Positions 44,174-55,753 are shown, numbered from the stretch's first letter. The stretch: 64,000 nt of DNA from Gracilaria domingensis (GCA_022539475.1 VCMS01000056.1:124001-188000), one strand, 5' to 3'. Program-made: numbers and translations. The notes: a model not told the origin generated them from the letters alone.

Positions 44174-47100
44174 CTATTTCATCTGAAATCGCGCCGGCGT
44201 CTTGTGAGTGTGGCGCGTGCTAACAGACCCCCCGACGGTGGCGCGTTTCCTGATGGGTCGGAGCGGGAGCATCTTGACGTTGGCGGCAAACTTGTGCGGG
44301 CGTTGCACTTTGGTAAGAATGTCGGCTCGCATCTGGTCCGTGGGACTGTGCCGAACTGCCAGAGGGTTGTTACGTACGTGGTGTCGCAGAAAGTGATGGC
44401 GCAGGTCGATGTATTTCCTCCGTTTGGTTGCTCCGCTTTTGAGAGTGACCGCGATGGCTGCTTGGTTGTCGAGTATTATGAGAGTCGGTTGTGGAGTTTC
44501 AAAGCCTAAGAAGTTGAGTATCCGTCGGAACATGAGCGTGTCTCTGGCGGCGTTAGTAGCGGCTATATATTCCGCTTCTGTCGTTGATAGTGTCGGCACG
44601 GGTTGCTGTTTGGAGGAGCAGTGTATCAGATTGTGTTGGAGATAGTGGACTGCGCCAGAAGTGGACCGTCGGTTTGAGGTGTCGCCTGCGAAGTCGGCAT
44701 CACTGTATGAGGTGAGAGGGTTCTGTGGTGACTTCGCAATTTCTGTACTGGGATAATAGAGGCCGTGTCTCGCGGTTTCTTTCAGGTATCGTGCGACCGA
44801 CTTGATGTGTTTCCAGTGACGTTCTGTGGGGTTGGCCAGAGCAAGGGCTAATTTGGAGGTTACATATGCAATGTCGGGGCGCGTGCAGTCCGCGAGCCAT
44901 CTGAGGCATCCTACCACTTGGCTGTATAGCGCTTTAGGTTTCGTTGATGTTGTATCTTCTTCGTTGGGCGGGTGATAGCCTAGGCTGGCTGTGTAGAGGT
45001 GCTTCTTGCCATTGGCGTTTTGGAAACCAAGGAGTTCTAATATCTGTTGTACGGTGTGTGGTTGAGAGATAGATACAGAGCCGTTCTCGTGTGCGTTGAT
45101 GTGCCGACCGAGGTACTGTGTGGGGGTACCTAGCCGTTTGATGTCGTACTTGACTTGGAGTTGTCGGTAGAGCTGATCTATGAGATGCTTCTCTGTCGCT
45201 GTAACTATGAAGTCGTCCATATTTAAGCAGATGATGATGAACGTGTTGGGGTTAAATCGTTGAGTGAAAAGAGCGGGATCATCCTCCGATTGGCTGTAGC
45301 CCAGACTGATGAGGTATTCCCAGGCTTTGGTGAGAAAGTTGTGTCCTGCTGGTGGGGTCCCATATAGGTTCAGCATTAGTTGGCCTCCTGTGGTGGGGTG
45401 TTTGAGTGTACCGTCGAAGTTGGGGTGTTGTCGGACGAACAATGGCTTGTCCTGCGTGTATAGCTCATGTGTCTACGCGGATGTGATGTCGAAATGTTCC
45501 AGTTCGAGGTTGTGCTGCGCTTTGAGTGCCAGTAAGAGGCGTACAGTGGATTTCTCCGAAAGGTGTGCTGCTGTCTTGAATGGGTTGAAATCGACGTGGG
45601 GTATCATTTTATCTCCGCGAACGGAGCAGCGTGCTTTTCGTGATTTGATTTCTCCGTTGGGATCTCGTTTGTATCGGTATGACATTTTTAGTGGTATCAG
45701 GCGTTTGGGAAGTTTGTGTTTGGGAAGCCATTTGATGGCTTGCAGTTTGTCTAGCTTTGAAAGTTCCGAGTTGTGGGCTTCTGCCCATTTTGCTGCATCT
45801 GGGTACTGTTGGGCTTGCTTTCTGCTTTTTGGTGCTGGTGTGTGTTTGGTGATGTTGGATGGTGCACGGTGAGGTAGATGTGATTTGAACGCTGTGGACT
45901 GAGTAGCTACCGGGTCCGAGGTCCTTGTGTATGGGTGGAAGTCACCGGCAGGCACTCTGATGTATTTCCTTGTGCCAAGTTCCATGGTCATGATCGTGTG
46001 GGCGTTGATTCCATACATGTAGCGGCAGGGGAAGCCGCGGCTGTCCAGTCTTGTTGGCTTGCGTTGTCCACCGGGAGGTATGCGTAGCCCACTTGGCCGA
46101 ATGCGTATAGATGTTTTGGGGAAGCCGGCGTGGCGAATAACGCTTCGTGTGGTTGTTGCCCTGTTGTGGTGTGAGGGGTGTGATTGTACTTGTATGCGAC
46201 GTCTTTGACGGCATCCTCCCAATGTTCGTTTTTGAGGTTGCTGTGAATGAGGTTGGCGCGGGCTGCTGACATAAGTGTTTGGTTGATACGTTCCGCAATT
46301 GCGTTGTGTTGAGGCGTGTATGGTGTGGACGTTTGATGTACGGTGCCCTGTTGTTGCAATTGGTTGTGGAGGGTCTTGCTCAGGTACTCCTTGGCGTTAT
46401 CGGTGGTGAATATGTGGAGGTATCTGCTTGTGAGGTTGTGGAAAAAGCTAGAGACGAATGCATATTCCTTGGGAAGGTCCTTCCGGTTCGGGCTGAAATG
46501 AAGATAGAGGTATCTGCTGTGGAGGTCTATGAACGTTGTGAAGTAGCGGTTTTGCTTTGTTCAGGGTTGGGGCATTGGGCCACAGATGTCTGAGGTTAAG
46601 ATGATGCCTCGCTGTGTATTGTAATGGCTTTTGCGGTGCGGTCGCTTCTTGATTCGACCTTGCTTGCATGCACTGCATGATATCTTGTGAGTGGCCGTGT
46701 TCTGAAGTCTTCTGTCGGGTATAATGTTTTTCCTAGACATTACGGCAAGTGGTTGGGGGGTTGTGTGATTAAAGACAAGATGCCATTTGTGTACGGGGTT
46801 GTTGCGGGCTGCCTTTGTTAGGGGTTTGGGTGTGGGACTCTCTGCGGTTTTGTAGAATGCGAGTGGTGTTGGTCGGTATATTTTGTGTTCGGACTTTGGG
46901 CGCTGGGTGCGTGTAGATTTTGTTTGGGTTCTGCCCGAAGATATGGGCGGGGGTATACGTTTTGTGTTCGGTGTTTGCTTGCTGAGAGAAATATGCGTTT
47001 GTGATGTGGAAGATGCAGGCTTTGCTGTTGATGGCTGCGCTAGATTGAGTGTGTAAGCATTGCGGTTCCATGAAGCTGTTCCAAGGAGTTTAATGGGGAT

Positions 47101-48485
47101 GGAACGGCTAAAGATGTACGCATGTTTGCGGGTGAATACTACTGGTCCGTACTTCTGTGCTATGAAATGCACTGATATGAAGATGCCCAGCACATCGTGG
47201 TTGATGAGGGTTGGTATGCTCAATGTGTGTCCCGCGCTAGTGTTGATTATGAGTGTCTCCTTCCGGCATGTCTGTAACACATTCTTGGTCGCAGTGGTGG
47301 TGATGATGGGAGAGCGAAGGTTAGTCACATCCTCTGTGTCGTGCGCGACAATGGAGGGGTGAGCCGCCGAATCGAGTGTGTACTTACACTCGTCCTTGCG
47401 TTCATGGTCGGCTTGGAGTTGTTCCAGGGACTGTAGAGCGGTGGCAATTTCTTCCGGGAGCGACGTGGAAGATGATGAAGCTTGTTTGGCGCTAACGTGA
47501 CCTCGGCTACGGCGCGGCTTGGCCGCTTGTAGCGCGTCTAGCTTCTCGTTGACGCTCGTGATAGCATTTCGAATATCGCGGTTGCTAGAAGCGCCGTATC
47601 GTCCTCTGTCTCTTTCTTTTTAGTTGCGTGCTCCCCCTGGTACTGCCTTGGGGTTTGTACCTAGGTGCAGAAGGTGGGCTCTTTTGTTGTCCTAGTAACC
47701 TTTCATACTGCTCAAGACGATGCTGTGTATCTATTATAGTGTGTGGGGGTGAGTCAACCATCATAAATTGGGCTCTCTGTCCGAACTATTCATCATGAAC
47801 CAGCCCTTGAAGAATATAATTGATTGTGATTATTTCATCTGTAATTCCGAGTGCGTGGGCAAGGATTTGCTTGCGTCCTACGGCGAGGTTTTTTGGAGAT
47901 GTATTTGGCGACAGTCTTAGTTCTTTGGATGTTCATTGCTTCGGAATTAAGGCTAAAAAAGTCTCTTCTTGCCTTTGAATCTTTGCATTGTTTGACTACT
48001 TGCACGATGGTGGCAAGTGGAGATTCGAAAATAGTGGGATCAGCAAGTATATTGGAGACTTTACTAGTGATGCTGTTAGTGATATCGCGGCGTAAAGAAG
48101 CTGTGGCTTTGTGATTATCTGGTGTCAGTGGTCCGAAAGTTTCTTCAATTGGTTGTAAGTACTAGTGTTCTACCAATATTTCTTTCAAATTGCGGTGCCA
48201 TTGTTGGAAGTTTTCAGTTGTGAGTTCAAGAAGTTTTTCGGTAAAGCGTCACAGTGGAAAGGAACTAAACGGTGATGTGACTTGAAAGGATGTATTCGAT
48301 GCCATGTTAGCTTTCTCGTTTTGCCACAGTTCTAACCAAATTTCTTGTGTGTTACAGTAGTGATGGCGGCGTTTCCTTGGTGTCAGAATTTGGAAGTTTT
48401 TATGTTGTTGCACGGGAGCGACGCTTTGACCGTGGATCAATGTTGTGGGTTTAAATCGTGTGCTGTGTACGTAGGTGGTGCCCAT
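44174..48485 (-). pseudogene. Copia element 1 gag-pol
   Basis: From the ATG at 48485 gag-like sequence follows (ENFQQWHRNLKEILVEH region, several stops). Then GAG-pre-integrase (KWHLVFNHTTPQPLAVM, CSACKQGR) and integrase (STPYTPQHNAIAERINQTL near 46330). A frame change near 46000 leads to reverse transcriptase (RRKARCSVRGDKMIPHVDF, ELEHFDITSA, then stop TAG at 45473). RNase H ends the frame (YSDADFAGDTSNRRSTSG, STTEAEYIAAT, LDNQAAIAV). The reverse transcriptase active site reads CLNMDDFIV in place of YVDD, an unusual NMDD. Further stops at 46561 (TGA) and in gag make it non-functional. Confidence 0.82.
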
Positions 48486-48489
48486 AACC
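48477..48489 (-). other. Half-tRNA(iMet)-type primer-binding site, element 1
   Basis: The minus strand reads GGTTATGGGCACC directly after the LTR. GCCCATAACC is the anticodon-arm sequence of initiator tRNA-Met, and Drosophila copia is primed at this internal site. The ATG of gag (48485) lies inside it. Confidence 0.7.
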
Positions 48490-48597
48490 TGTGATCTGTG
48501 CGGACCAATTGGGGAACTTTTCTCGATATCTTTAGCGCACTCGCTTTTACTGGTGTGGTGCGCTGCGTGGTGTGCACGTGGTCCACGCGTGATGACA
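48490..48597 (-). repeat. Copia element 1, 5' LTR
   Basis: Partner of 44052-44158; ends GATGACA and is followed by GATTA. Confidence 0.8.
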
Positions 48598-48602
48598 GAT
48601 TA

Positions 48603-49009
48603 AGAACACCTATCAGGCCTTGGCGTTTGACTTGCCTCGTAGGGTTTGAGTACCCTCGCTGAAAGCACCTGCTGTGAGAACAAATTCACAAATCTGTTCA
48701 TGTTCATTTCACCACTTGTAAATGCTTGCTGCATACATTTGCGTAATAAACAAAATTAATTCGCATCTCAGTCAATCAGCGCTTAAATTACGGAGAGGGA
48801 TATTCACTGATATAAGCCTTATAATATTACCCATTCAAAACTCGGGAAAAACATGCATTTGCGTACATTGTGATATAGTTTAAGTAGGTAACATTCATCT
48901 ACGAAGAGGTGTTAAGAATTATTAATAATCATACTAGAATCTTGATTGGTTGACGCGTTCGCCTTCTTCACGTAAACCACGGCGCGCGTGGGAGCCTCCA
49001 CTTCGTGTA
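48603..49009. other. Host flank right of copia element 1
   Basis: The first about 50 bases continue the interrupted nuclease-like frame to its TGA at 48647-48649. The rest is AT-rich with no conserved gene. Confidence 0.6.
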
Positions 49010-49735
49010 CACGTATATGTCCGTTACACGCAGATTTCCAAAGCAGAAGTATAAGCAAATTGGCCTGAGCAGCAAAACCCGCTCAGTTTGCATTAAGGCC
49101 TTATATAAGGAACCTCTTCCAAGCAAATCAGCCTTGCGGCGGAGAGAAGCGTCAGAGGAGCAACAGAACGGGCACGTGGTGCGTGGCGATGTGCTCTCGT
49201 TCAGCACGTGTCCCACAGGTTTGGCAGCGGGCGCCCTGTGCCCTTGAGGCAATTAGTTCTGGAGCAGAAAGGGAAGGGACTGGTCTGAAAGAGTAGTTTT
49301 ACTGTGCTTGTTTAAGCCACGGTGTCAGGTAGCGCATGGGAACAGGAGATGCTGGTGTATGCCAGAGAAAGGTGTAAAGAGGTTGTTTATTGTCGATTAC
49401 ACGCTCTGTTCTCAGGTAGATGGCTGATGTACGAGGCTGTGTCTTGTTACTCTGCGCGGCACTCCCGAGCGCTTTTCCCTTCTGGTTTACAACATTCGGG
49501 GCACAAAATCAAAGATTGTCAGATGCCGAACCATTGCGGACATTGTCATAATGAACTACATTTCCGGAGCACACAGCTCCGAGCATTAGACTGGCTTATT
49601 GAGAAAAAACGCGCTCTTAGAACCCCCTCGCGTTGTGAACTCGAAAGGCAAGACCCGACTTCGCCTTCTGCCCAGCCGTCGGTCAAACTGTTCTGCGAGA
49701 CATACAGACCTGAATCGATCTTCCTTACTCACGAT
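49010..49735 (+). repeat. Long inverted repeat, left copy (possible solo LTR)
   Basis: Inverse copy of 58660-59405 over roughly 730 bp with scattered differences. Contains the palindromic TATA-like word CCTTATATAAGG (about 49109) and a partly open frame without domains. A promoter-like word in a dispersed repeat suggests a solo LTR; a duplicated segment is the alternative. Confidence 0.75.
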
Positions 49736-50220
49736 GATCAAACCATGGGCAAGGCACAACCAGTGGCTGACACGACTCAAATACAATCCGTTCCCGTTCC
49801 CCGCCTATCTACCCAAAGTCACATCTCACAGAACGACAACACTCCCTCCCCCATCGCCGCCGCGCCGCGCGGCAGAACTGAGGTGCTCTCGCACCACACG
49901 CTGAGAGGAGTCGAGCAGCAGCACAAAAAAACCAATCGCGTTGCCGAAGGTGAACACGAAGTGACTTTACAGTGCGCACGCGTCACTGTCATCATCCTTA
50001 TTGCCGCTGCACGCTCGTGAGTGGCTCTTACGTGGAACGCGGCGTCAGCCAAAACTCCGATCTCCGCGACAAGAGCGTCCTGTCCGACAGCTAGCAAATC
50101 ACTCAATGCAGTTCACCCCCAGCCCCATCCCCATCGCTGCACATGTTCACCGCATAAAACGCGCGCCCGCTCGCAGTCATGTGACGTTCACCACAACACG
50201 TTCACCGTTCAACCTGCACA

Positions 50221-50859
50221 ATGACGCTTACCACCGCTATGAGTCACCCAGTCTCCTCTGCCGTCGCCCCAACCTCTCTAGTCGCTGGGAACGCTGTCCT
50301 GCCGCAGTCAGCGTTACTTTCCTCCTCACCCGTGTCGCACCATGCCTTACCGTCAAATCTGGGCGCTCCGTCGACGCCAGCCAGTGCCATCGCCACGCCG
50401 CGACCGAAGCGCGGTCGCAGAAAGAAGCGTCCGGATCTCACCGATGAGGAGCGAAAAGCACTTCGTGCTCTTCAAAACCGTGCCGCAACGCGGCGTTCGC
50501 GTGAGCGAAGCCGCCTCCGTGCCGCCGAACTCAAGAGTCAGTTGCAGCGATCGCTGCAACACAATCAAGTCCTGCAGCGTGAGCGAGATACGCTGTTGTA
50601 CTGCATGAAGCAGGTTCGTGTGAAGAACAGTGTGTCGCGAGCACCTCCGAAGCGACCGAACCCGATGAGTCTTTCCGTCATTCTCAACAAACAGGATCAA
50701 CCAGTACCGGATCGTCCCACATATATAACAACCCCCCCTTCTAAGATATCGTTAAACGTCGCTGCAACACATAGTTCGCCGCTGTCGGTGACTTCCGCAG
50801 CCTACACGCCGACCGTCAACGCCGCCTTTCGAAAGACCTATCACTCGCAAACTCCCTGA
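50221..50859 (+). CDS. bZIP transcription factor
   Basis: 212 residues from the ATG at 50221. A Ser/Ala/Pro-rich head is followed by an AT-hook-like RPKRGRRKKRP (61-71). The basic region is LRALQNRAATRRSRERSR (81-98), with the N-x7-R signature at Asn86 and Arg94. A short leucine zipper follows (LKSQLQRSLQHNQVLQRERDTLL, to about 126), and then a Pro/Ser-rich tail. bZIP proteins bind DNA as dimers in the nucleus. The zipper of about three heptads is short, so heterodimerisation is likely. The gene has no intron and no lesion, and converges on MED12 (3' ends about 475 bp apart). Targets cannot be read from the sequence. Confidence 0.88.
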   Translation: MTLTTAMSHPVSSAVAPTSLVAGNAVLPQSALLSSSPVSHHALPSNLGAPSTPASAIATPRPKRGRRKKRPDLTDEERKALRALQNRAATRRSRERSRLRAAELKSQLQRSLQHNQVLQRERDTLLYCMKQVRVKNSVSRAPPKRPNPMSLSVILNKQDQPVPDRPTYITTPPSKISLNVAATHSSPLSVTSAAYTPTVNAAFRKTYHSQTP

Positions 50860-51334
50860 ATACGTCATCAAACTGCGAAAATATCCGCCATCTCCACACG
50901 TTTTTCCGTTTCTTACCTGCGGAGAGCGCACTCTCAACTTGCACAGCAATTTCCTGTGAGTGCGCTCGTCGCCACGGTCTCTTCATTGCGTAGCTATGGT
51001 TGACCAATCCACCGCCACCTCCTAACAATAACTGCACTACTACAACAAACTTTTCTAAATTAAATATACACAAACGTTGTCCTCAGCGATTCACAACTCT
51101 CTTCATACTCTTTTCCCAAGAACGTTCAACACTCCCGCTCTCAGTATCCACCACCGCAGGCCAGCGTACTGCTCCGAAACATGCATAAACCACCTGCATC
51201 TTACAGGGTTGTGGCAAAGCTTACCTGCTTCTTGACCGCTCGGATCCCGTCCGACCTCTTTTGACCTGTTCTTCGCTTTGCAAGATGTTATGGGCCATCA
51301 GGTACGGCCGACATAATATGTTGTTCCTTTGAAC
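50860..51334. other. Intergenic between bZIP and MED12 3' ends
   Basis: Both genes end here. No conserved frame or repeat was seen. Confidence 0.5.
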
Positions 51335-54300
51335 CTATACAGCCAGACTAGCAAATGTCGAGTACGTACGTTTCAGATGTACGGTCCCAGCTGCACTATC
51401 CTTGTCGATTATCGTATCACTCTGTCTCCACATGTTCTCCGGAGGGATAGCACTTTCTTGATTCACCCCTCTGCCATAACCCTCCAACAAAATCCAGTTG
51501 TCCACAACGCTCCCATCGCCCTTCAAAACCCTCACGGCATTCATGCCGGAACTATTGTACGTGGAACTTGGTGGCATTAGCCGAACCATCAAATCCCGTT
51601 CAGGTTGCTCTACCCACCGCATGGCAGGTACCAATGCTGCTTCCAATTGTCGCTTCAGTTCTTGGTTGGCAGGCCATTCCAAAATCTGGCTTACCGCTAC
51701 ACCCTTATGAATACTGTCATCACTTGTAGTTACCTCTTTGATACTCTTAAGACAAAGATCCAGCAAGTTGCAGGCAGCAGTTATTGCGCTTCGCGTCATG
51801 AGTCCTACCGCGGCTTTCAATAACTCAGCCACTAGCGGTGCTCGCTTTCGCCACCAATCGGCATGGTGCGACACGCTTCGAGCTCTCAGAATACACAAGA
51901 GCCTTGATTCTAATGCGTCTGATATCATCTGCCCGTTTCTCAAAATACTGCTGGGTGCTCGCCTCTCCGCAATTGCTTCGTTCAATATAGTAGTTGCCTG
52001 TTCCAGCTGTTCAAACAAAGACTCTTGCGCATCTCCCGCATGCTCGGGCTTCAAATGCTCGATACATGCCTCTAAGAGGCTTCTTCGTGCTGCGTCTATT
52101 TCACACCATTGCAAAGAAATAGTGCGAAAGTCATTGTACTGGGATGCTTCCACAGTTAGACCTTTCAACACGTAGGTGAGACTCCCTAGTGATGCACGCG
52201 AAGCCTCATGACCAATACACCCAGCGACGGACTGACTTGAAACTTCTTGGGGACAACATCGTAACGCAATCAGCACCAGAGTCCGAGACAAGTGCTTGCA
52301 TCTCAGCTTAGTAGCATGCTGACTCACTTGGAGGCCGAAATCATCTTCCGCTCCACTATCGCGCCGGTGTTGGGCAAGAAGCGCCAATAGCATTTCAACC
52401 TCCCCAAATGGAGTGGTGCCAATTGCCTTTAGAATCATCTCCTCATTGACTTCAGTTCCCTTCCGACATAGACTTGAAACCATATGGAAAAGAGCCGCGG
52501 AAAGGTCTTTCTTGTCGACTACAACATTCTTGCTGTCAATCACAACGCGACCGCAATAGAAATCCACCCTGTTGCGAAGGCGTTTCGCCAATTCCACACT
52601 TCCATACGGTGCAAAGATCCACCAGACCCATTCTATCGAGAACAACACTTCCAATGACTCATCTATGTTGGTATATCCATAATAGCATCCCAAAAAGAGC
52701 AGCGTCACCAGCTCTAAGAGAATAGCAGGCCTCATGCCTTGGAGGCGAACATCGTGTCGATGAGAGCATATGAGATTTAGAGTGGTTGCCGAGTGAAGAG
52801 AAAACAAAGATCCCGGTGAAGAACCGTTCTCTGACCCTAAGAAAGAGTTTCGCAGAACCGGAATAACGACACTACCAAATATATCATTTGCGGTAAACCC
52901 AGACCCAAAGAGATCATCGATAGGAAAGATTCCATCGGTGCTGACAAAACGTGCTCGAAGTTCGGACATCTGGTAGCCAAGCAAATCTGTTCGTGATGTA
53001 AGCTCAGCTACATCTTCATCCGCGGGTACGCCGAGATTTTCCCTATCGCTTAAGTTCAGAACATCAGCCAGAGTGATACTTCCAGCTTGTCTGGGCTTCT
53101 CACGGCCTCGCATGCACGCCAACGCGAACGGAACACACGTCAGTCCCTTTCCACCGTCCGCAAACTGCCGTAAATGTCTCACACATATTCTTGTCCAGTA
53201 TGAAGTCATTATTCGAGACCCACAGTACCTCGCAAAAGATGATAAAGTTCGTCTTAGCTGGGTTTCCAGCTCTGGAGTTATCCAAGGACTAAACCAAATA
53301 GTTTTCAACAAAGTGAAGATGCTCTCAAGATATCCACATGCTGCAATATACCGCGAAAGATTTGACACGAGTCGGACAAACGCGATGGACAAAATCGCTC
53401 TTCTAGGTGCCATGCTTTTCTCCTTCCATACACCACTACTTCCTGCAAGAGTGCTCAGCGAGTCTATCACCCATTCTGCAGCGGTGCCCGCCTCTCCGAG
53501 CGACACCATAAAAGAGGCCATCGTTGAGAGCTTGTTCTGCACTTCAGCATCGTCACCAGTTATCAAAGTCAAGTCTCGATGACTTAAGGCATCTATAGTG
53601 GAAAGAATTACGTTTGTGTCTCCCTTGTTTGCAAGAGACTCAACCTGAGCCTCCACTGACTCTGCATCACCACTGCAGGCAATCAAAACACTCTCTTCAC
53701 AAACGCCATGGGCATAATACTGCCTGGTTGGTGAAATGTACCCATACTTCCTTAGAATCGAGCGACGGCAATCTGAAACCGACTTGTCCACGGGATCCGG
53801 TAATAAAGATAGGCATTTGACAAGGAACGAGGCACCCCGATGATTGGTAGCTGCAAGTCTTGATACATCACGCACGAATGCCGGAAGCGACAGCAAGTCA
53901 TGCCTGCAAAGATGAGCAATAAAACGAACTACGGAATCATCGTCATTCGTGTTCTCCGTCTGCAGTCCTCCATTTAACTCCTTTACAATGGCCTCGTTCT
54001 TGTCCATATTTTCGGGTATTCTATCATTGGCGTAATGCTTCATGAAGTGCCATATGTCGCGTTGCAATGGGGGTAACTGAGGGTTACCGGTCAGGTTGTT
54101 CAAGGATGATGGGGAGGCCTCATTCCGCACTTGGTGGATTCCTTTCTTGTAGCGTTTCGGAGTTGTACCGTTCTTGGTTGATCTTGAAGCTGAGCCAGCG
54201 TTCGTTAGCCCCGAAGCAAGCTGATGTAGCACGGCTGTTGCGACGCAGATGGCTTCCGCACGGTCCGCAACCATAGATGATAGAGCCCATTCACATACCA

Positions 54301-55753
54301 TCCGCACAGCCGTCGACGTACCACCACGCTCTTTATACGCTTGTCGCAAACTCGCAGTAACGCGTGCGACATCTCCATGGGTAGAAAGTCGTTCAAAGTG
54401 ACGCATGGCTGTATTCGGTGAACCCATTCTTTCCTCTTTGGTACGATAGTCAGGTTTGGGCTCTCTCTCTTTCCTTCTGTCCTTAGAACCTTGAATGGTA
54501 TCAACGGCCTTACGAACTAGTTGTTCGAAGGCGTGCATGCTAAACTCCTTGCTTTTGATTTGGACGCGTACTTGCAATGCGTTCAAACCGGCTTGCAACA
54601 GATGCATGACTTCAAGGTGGCATGCATTCGGTGTGAACTTAGCCGGTGTAGTCACAGTAGCAAGCGAAGAGGCAGCATTGGAACCTCGTTTCGTTACCTT
54701 GCGTTGCACGTTCTTTCCCTTGGCACCTTCGCGGGCAGCGGCAGAAGATGCACGAGGCGCACTAATGATAAGGCCCGATCCTCGCAAAAGCGCCTCGAGC
54801 AGAATCCTAGCACCTTCTGGAGACGATAGAAACTCCGGTAAGAACCGCCGAGCGGCCATAATGGTGATCTTGGTACCAGGAGCGCTGAAGGACTGTGACG
54901 ACACTAACTCTACTCGCAACGCTTGTGCAATGGCGGAAATCCATTTTGAGACATCAAGAAGCCCTTCGTCGGCCTGCCATCGTGCAAGGTCTAGCACATA
55001 CTTCCAGAAGGCCACTCGCTCCATGCTGCCCAACATGGGGGTCTTGCGCGCTCGAATGGCGTCAATCTCGGTTTTGAGAAGACCGCAGAGCTGCTTCGTC
55101 CAAAATAGCTTCGGGCTTGGCGGAGGTCGATCTGGTCGAATTTGTTTGACGCATTCGTTTAGCACGGCGATGCGGATGTACCAGGCTGCTCGCTGCGTGG
55201 GAATGCAACGAGTGGCCATCATCTCGATGACCTTTCCAGCCGCACGTACGATGGCAGGCCCCAAGGGGACAGAATGGGACAAATCTGATAGAGGGTTGTG
55301 AGATCCTTTCGAAAGTCGATTGAACCAATCATCAAGCAGGTTCTGAGACAGTGGATGCTTTTGAAGCGGGAAGGCTCGAGCGTTTGCGCGTGATGTGGAT
55401 GGTTTATGGGGTGTTGGGGTTTCGACGCGCTGCAGCTTGGTGGGACGCGCGCGACGGAGTGCATTAAGGCCATTCTTGAGTTTTGTTAGATCGGCTGGTG
55501 TAAGAGCAGGAGTTAGATGTTGAGGTGGTGAGGATGAAAGTGATGGGGGTCTTTCTGATGGAAGAAGAGAATGGAACTCGTAGGGTAAGCGACGTTCCGA
55601 GTATCCATAGATGACGGCAGCACGGTCCAGACGAAGCTCTTCTGGATACTGGAAGTGGGGGTTGTCAGAGTTTCGGGTTGGTTCGACGGGATAGACGTCG
55701 GCGTGTACTCCCGGAGCAACCTCGGGGACCCAGGGCGGAATGTGGTCGTCCAT
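51335..55753 (-). CDS. MED12: Mediator complex subunit 12
   Basis: 1472 residues from the ATG at 55753 without interruption. The frame is open for a further 59 codons upstream but without an ATG. The N-terminal part carries the Med12 domain: KHPLSQNLLDDWFNRLSKG, then PLSDLSHSVPLG and CIPTQRAAWYIRIAVLNECV, the pattern that binds and activates cyclin C/CDK8. The remainder is long helical sequence as in plant and animal MED12. MED12 belongs to the kinase module of Mediator in the nucleus and mostly represses RNA polymerase II transcription. It is shorter than the about 2000 residues of animals and plants; the Gln-rich C-terminal region is absent. It stands back to back with a small ORF at 56145, 390 bp away. 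Confidence 0.82.
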   Translation of the reverse strand: MDDHIPPWVPEVAPGVHADVYPVEPTRNSDNPHFQYPEELRLDRAAVIYGYSERRLPYEFHSLLPSERPPSLSSSPPQHLTPALTPADLTKLKNGLNALRRARPTKLQRVETPTPHKPSTSRANARAFPLQKHPLSQNLLDDWFNRLSKGSHNPLSDLSHSVPLGPAIVRAAGKVIEMMATRCIPTQRAAWYIRIAVLNECVKQIRPDRPPPSPKLFWTKQLCGLLKTEIDAIRARKTPMLGSMERVAFWKYVLDLARWQADEGLLDVSKWISAIAQALRVELVSSQSFSAPGTKITIMAARRFLPEFLSSPEGARILLEALLRGSGLIISAPRASSAAAREGAKGKNVQRKVTKRGSNAASSLATVTTPAKFTPNACHLEVMHLLQAGLNALQVRVQIKSKEFSMHAFEQLVRKAVDTIQGSKDRRKEREPKPDYRTKEERMGSPNTAMRHFERLSTHGDVARVTASLRQAYKERGGTSTAVRMVCEWALSSMVADRAEAICVATAVLHQLASGLTNAGSASRSTKNGTTPKRYKKGIHQVRNEASPSSLNNLTGNPQLPPLQRDIWHFMKHYANDRIPENMDKNEAIVKELNGGLQTENTNDDDSVVRFIAHLCRHDLLSLPAFVRDVSRLAATNHRGASFLVKCLSLLPDPVDKSVSDCRRSILRKYGYISPTRQYYAHGVCEESVLIACSGDAESVEAQVESLANKGDTNVILSTIDALSHRDLTLITGDDAEVQNKLSTMASFMVSLGEAGTAAEWVIDSLSTLAGSSGVWKEKSMAPRRAILSIAFVRLVSNLSRYIAACGYLESIFTLLKTIWFSPWITPELETQLRRTLSSFARYCGSRIMTSYWTRICVRHLRQFADGGKGLTCVPFALACMRGREKPRQAGSITLADVLNLSDRENLGVPADEDVAELTSRTDLLGYQMSELRARFVSTDGIFPIDDLFGSGFTANDIFGSVVIPVLRNSFLGSENGSSPGSLFSLHSATTLNLICSHRHDVRLQGMRPAILLELVTLLFLGCYYGYTNIDESLEVLFSIEWVWWIFAPYGSVELAKRLRNRVDFYCGRVVIDSKNVVVDKKDLSAALFHMVSSLCRKGTEVNEEMILKAIGTTPFGEVEMLLALLAQHRRDSGAEDDFGLQVSQHATKLRCKHLSRTLVLIALRCCPQEVSSQSVAGCIGHEASRASLGSLTYVLKGLTVEASQYNDFRTISLQWCEIDAARRSLLEACIEHLKPEHAGDAQESLFEQLEQATTILNEAIAERRAPSSILRNGQMISDALESRLLCILRARSVSHHADWWRKRAPLVAELLKAAVGLMTRSAITAACNLLDLCLKSIKEVTTSDDSIHKGVAVSQILEWPANQELKRQLEAALVPAMRWVEQPERDLMVRLMPPSSTYNSSGMNAVRVLKGDGSVVDNWILLEGYGRGVNQESAIPPENMWRQSDTIIDKDSAAGTVHLKRTYSTFASLAV

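Larger units (their letters stand above)
44052..48597 (-). mobile_element. Ty1/copia retrotransposon with short LTRs, 4.5 kb
   Basis: LTRs of about 107 bp (44052-44158, 48490-48597; TGTGATC..., roughly 80% alike) enclose a minus-strand gag-pol. The target duplication is GATTG at 44047-44051 and GATTA at 48598-48602 (one mismatch). Order of domains gag, protease, integrase, reverse transcriptase, RNase H is that of Ty1/copia. LTR divergence and several stops show an old insertion. Confidence 0.88.

Noticed and set aside
49322..50020. Long plus-strand frame across the left inverted repeat as a host gene
   Set aside because: Its first half is the repeat itself (also at 58753-59028) and the second half is bZIP upstream DNA; no domain is visible.
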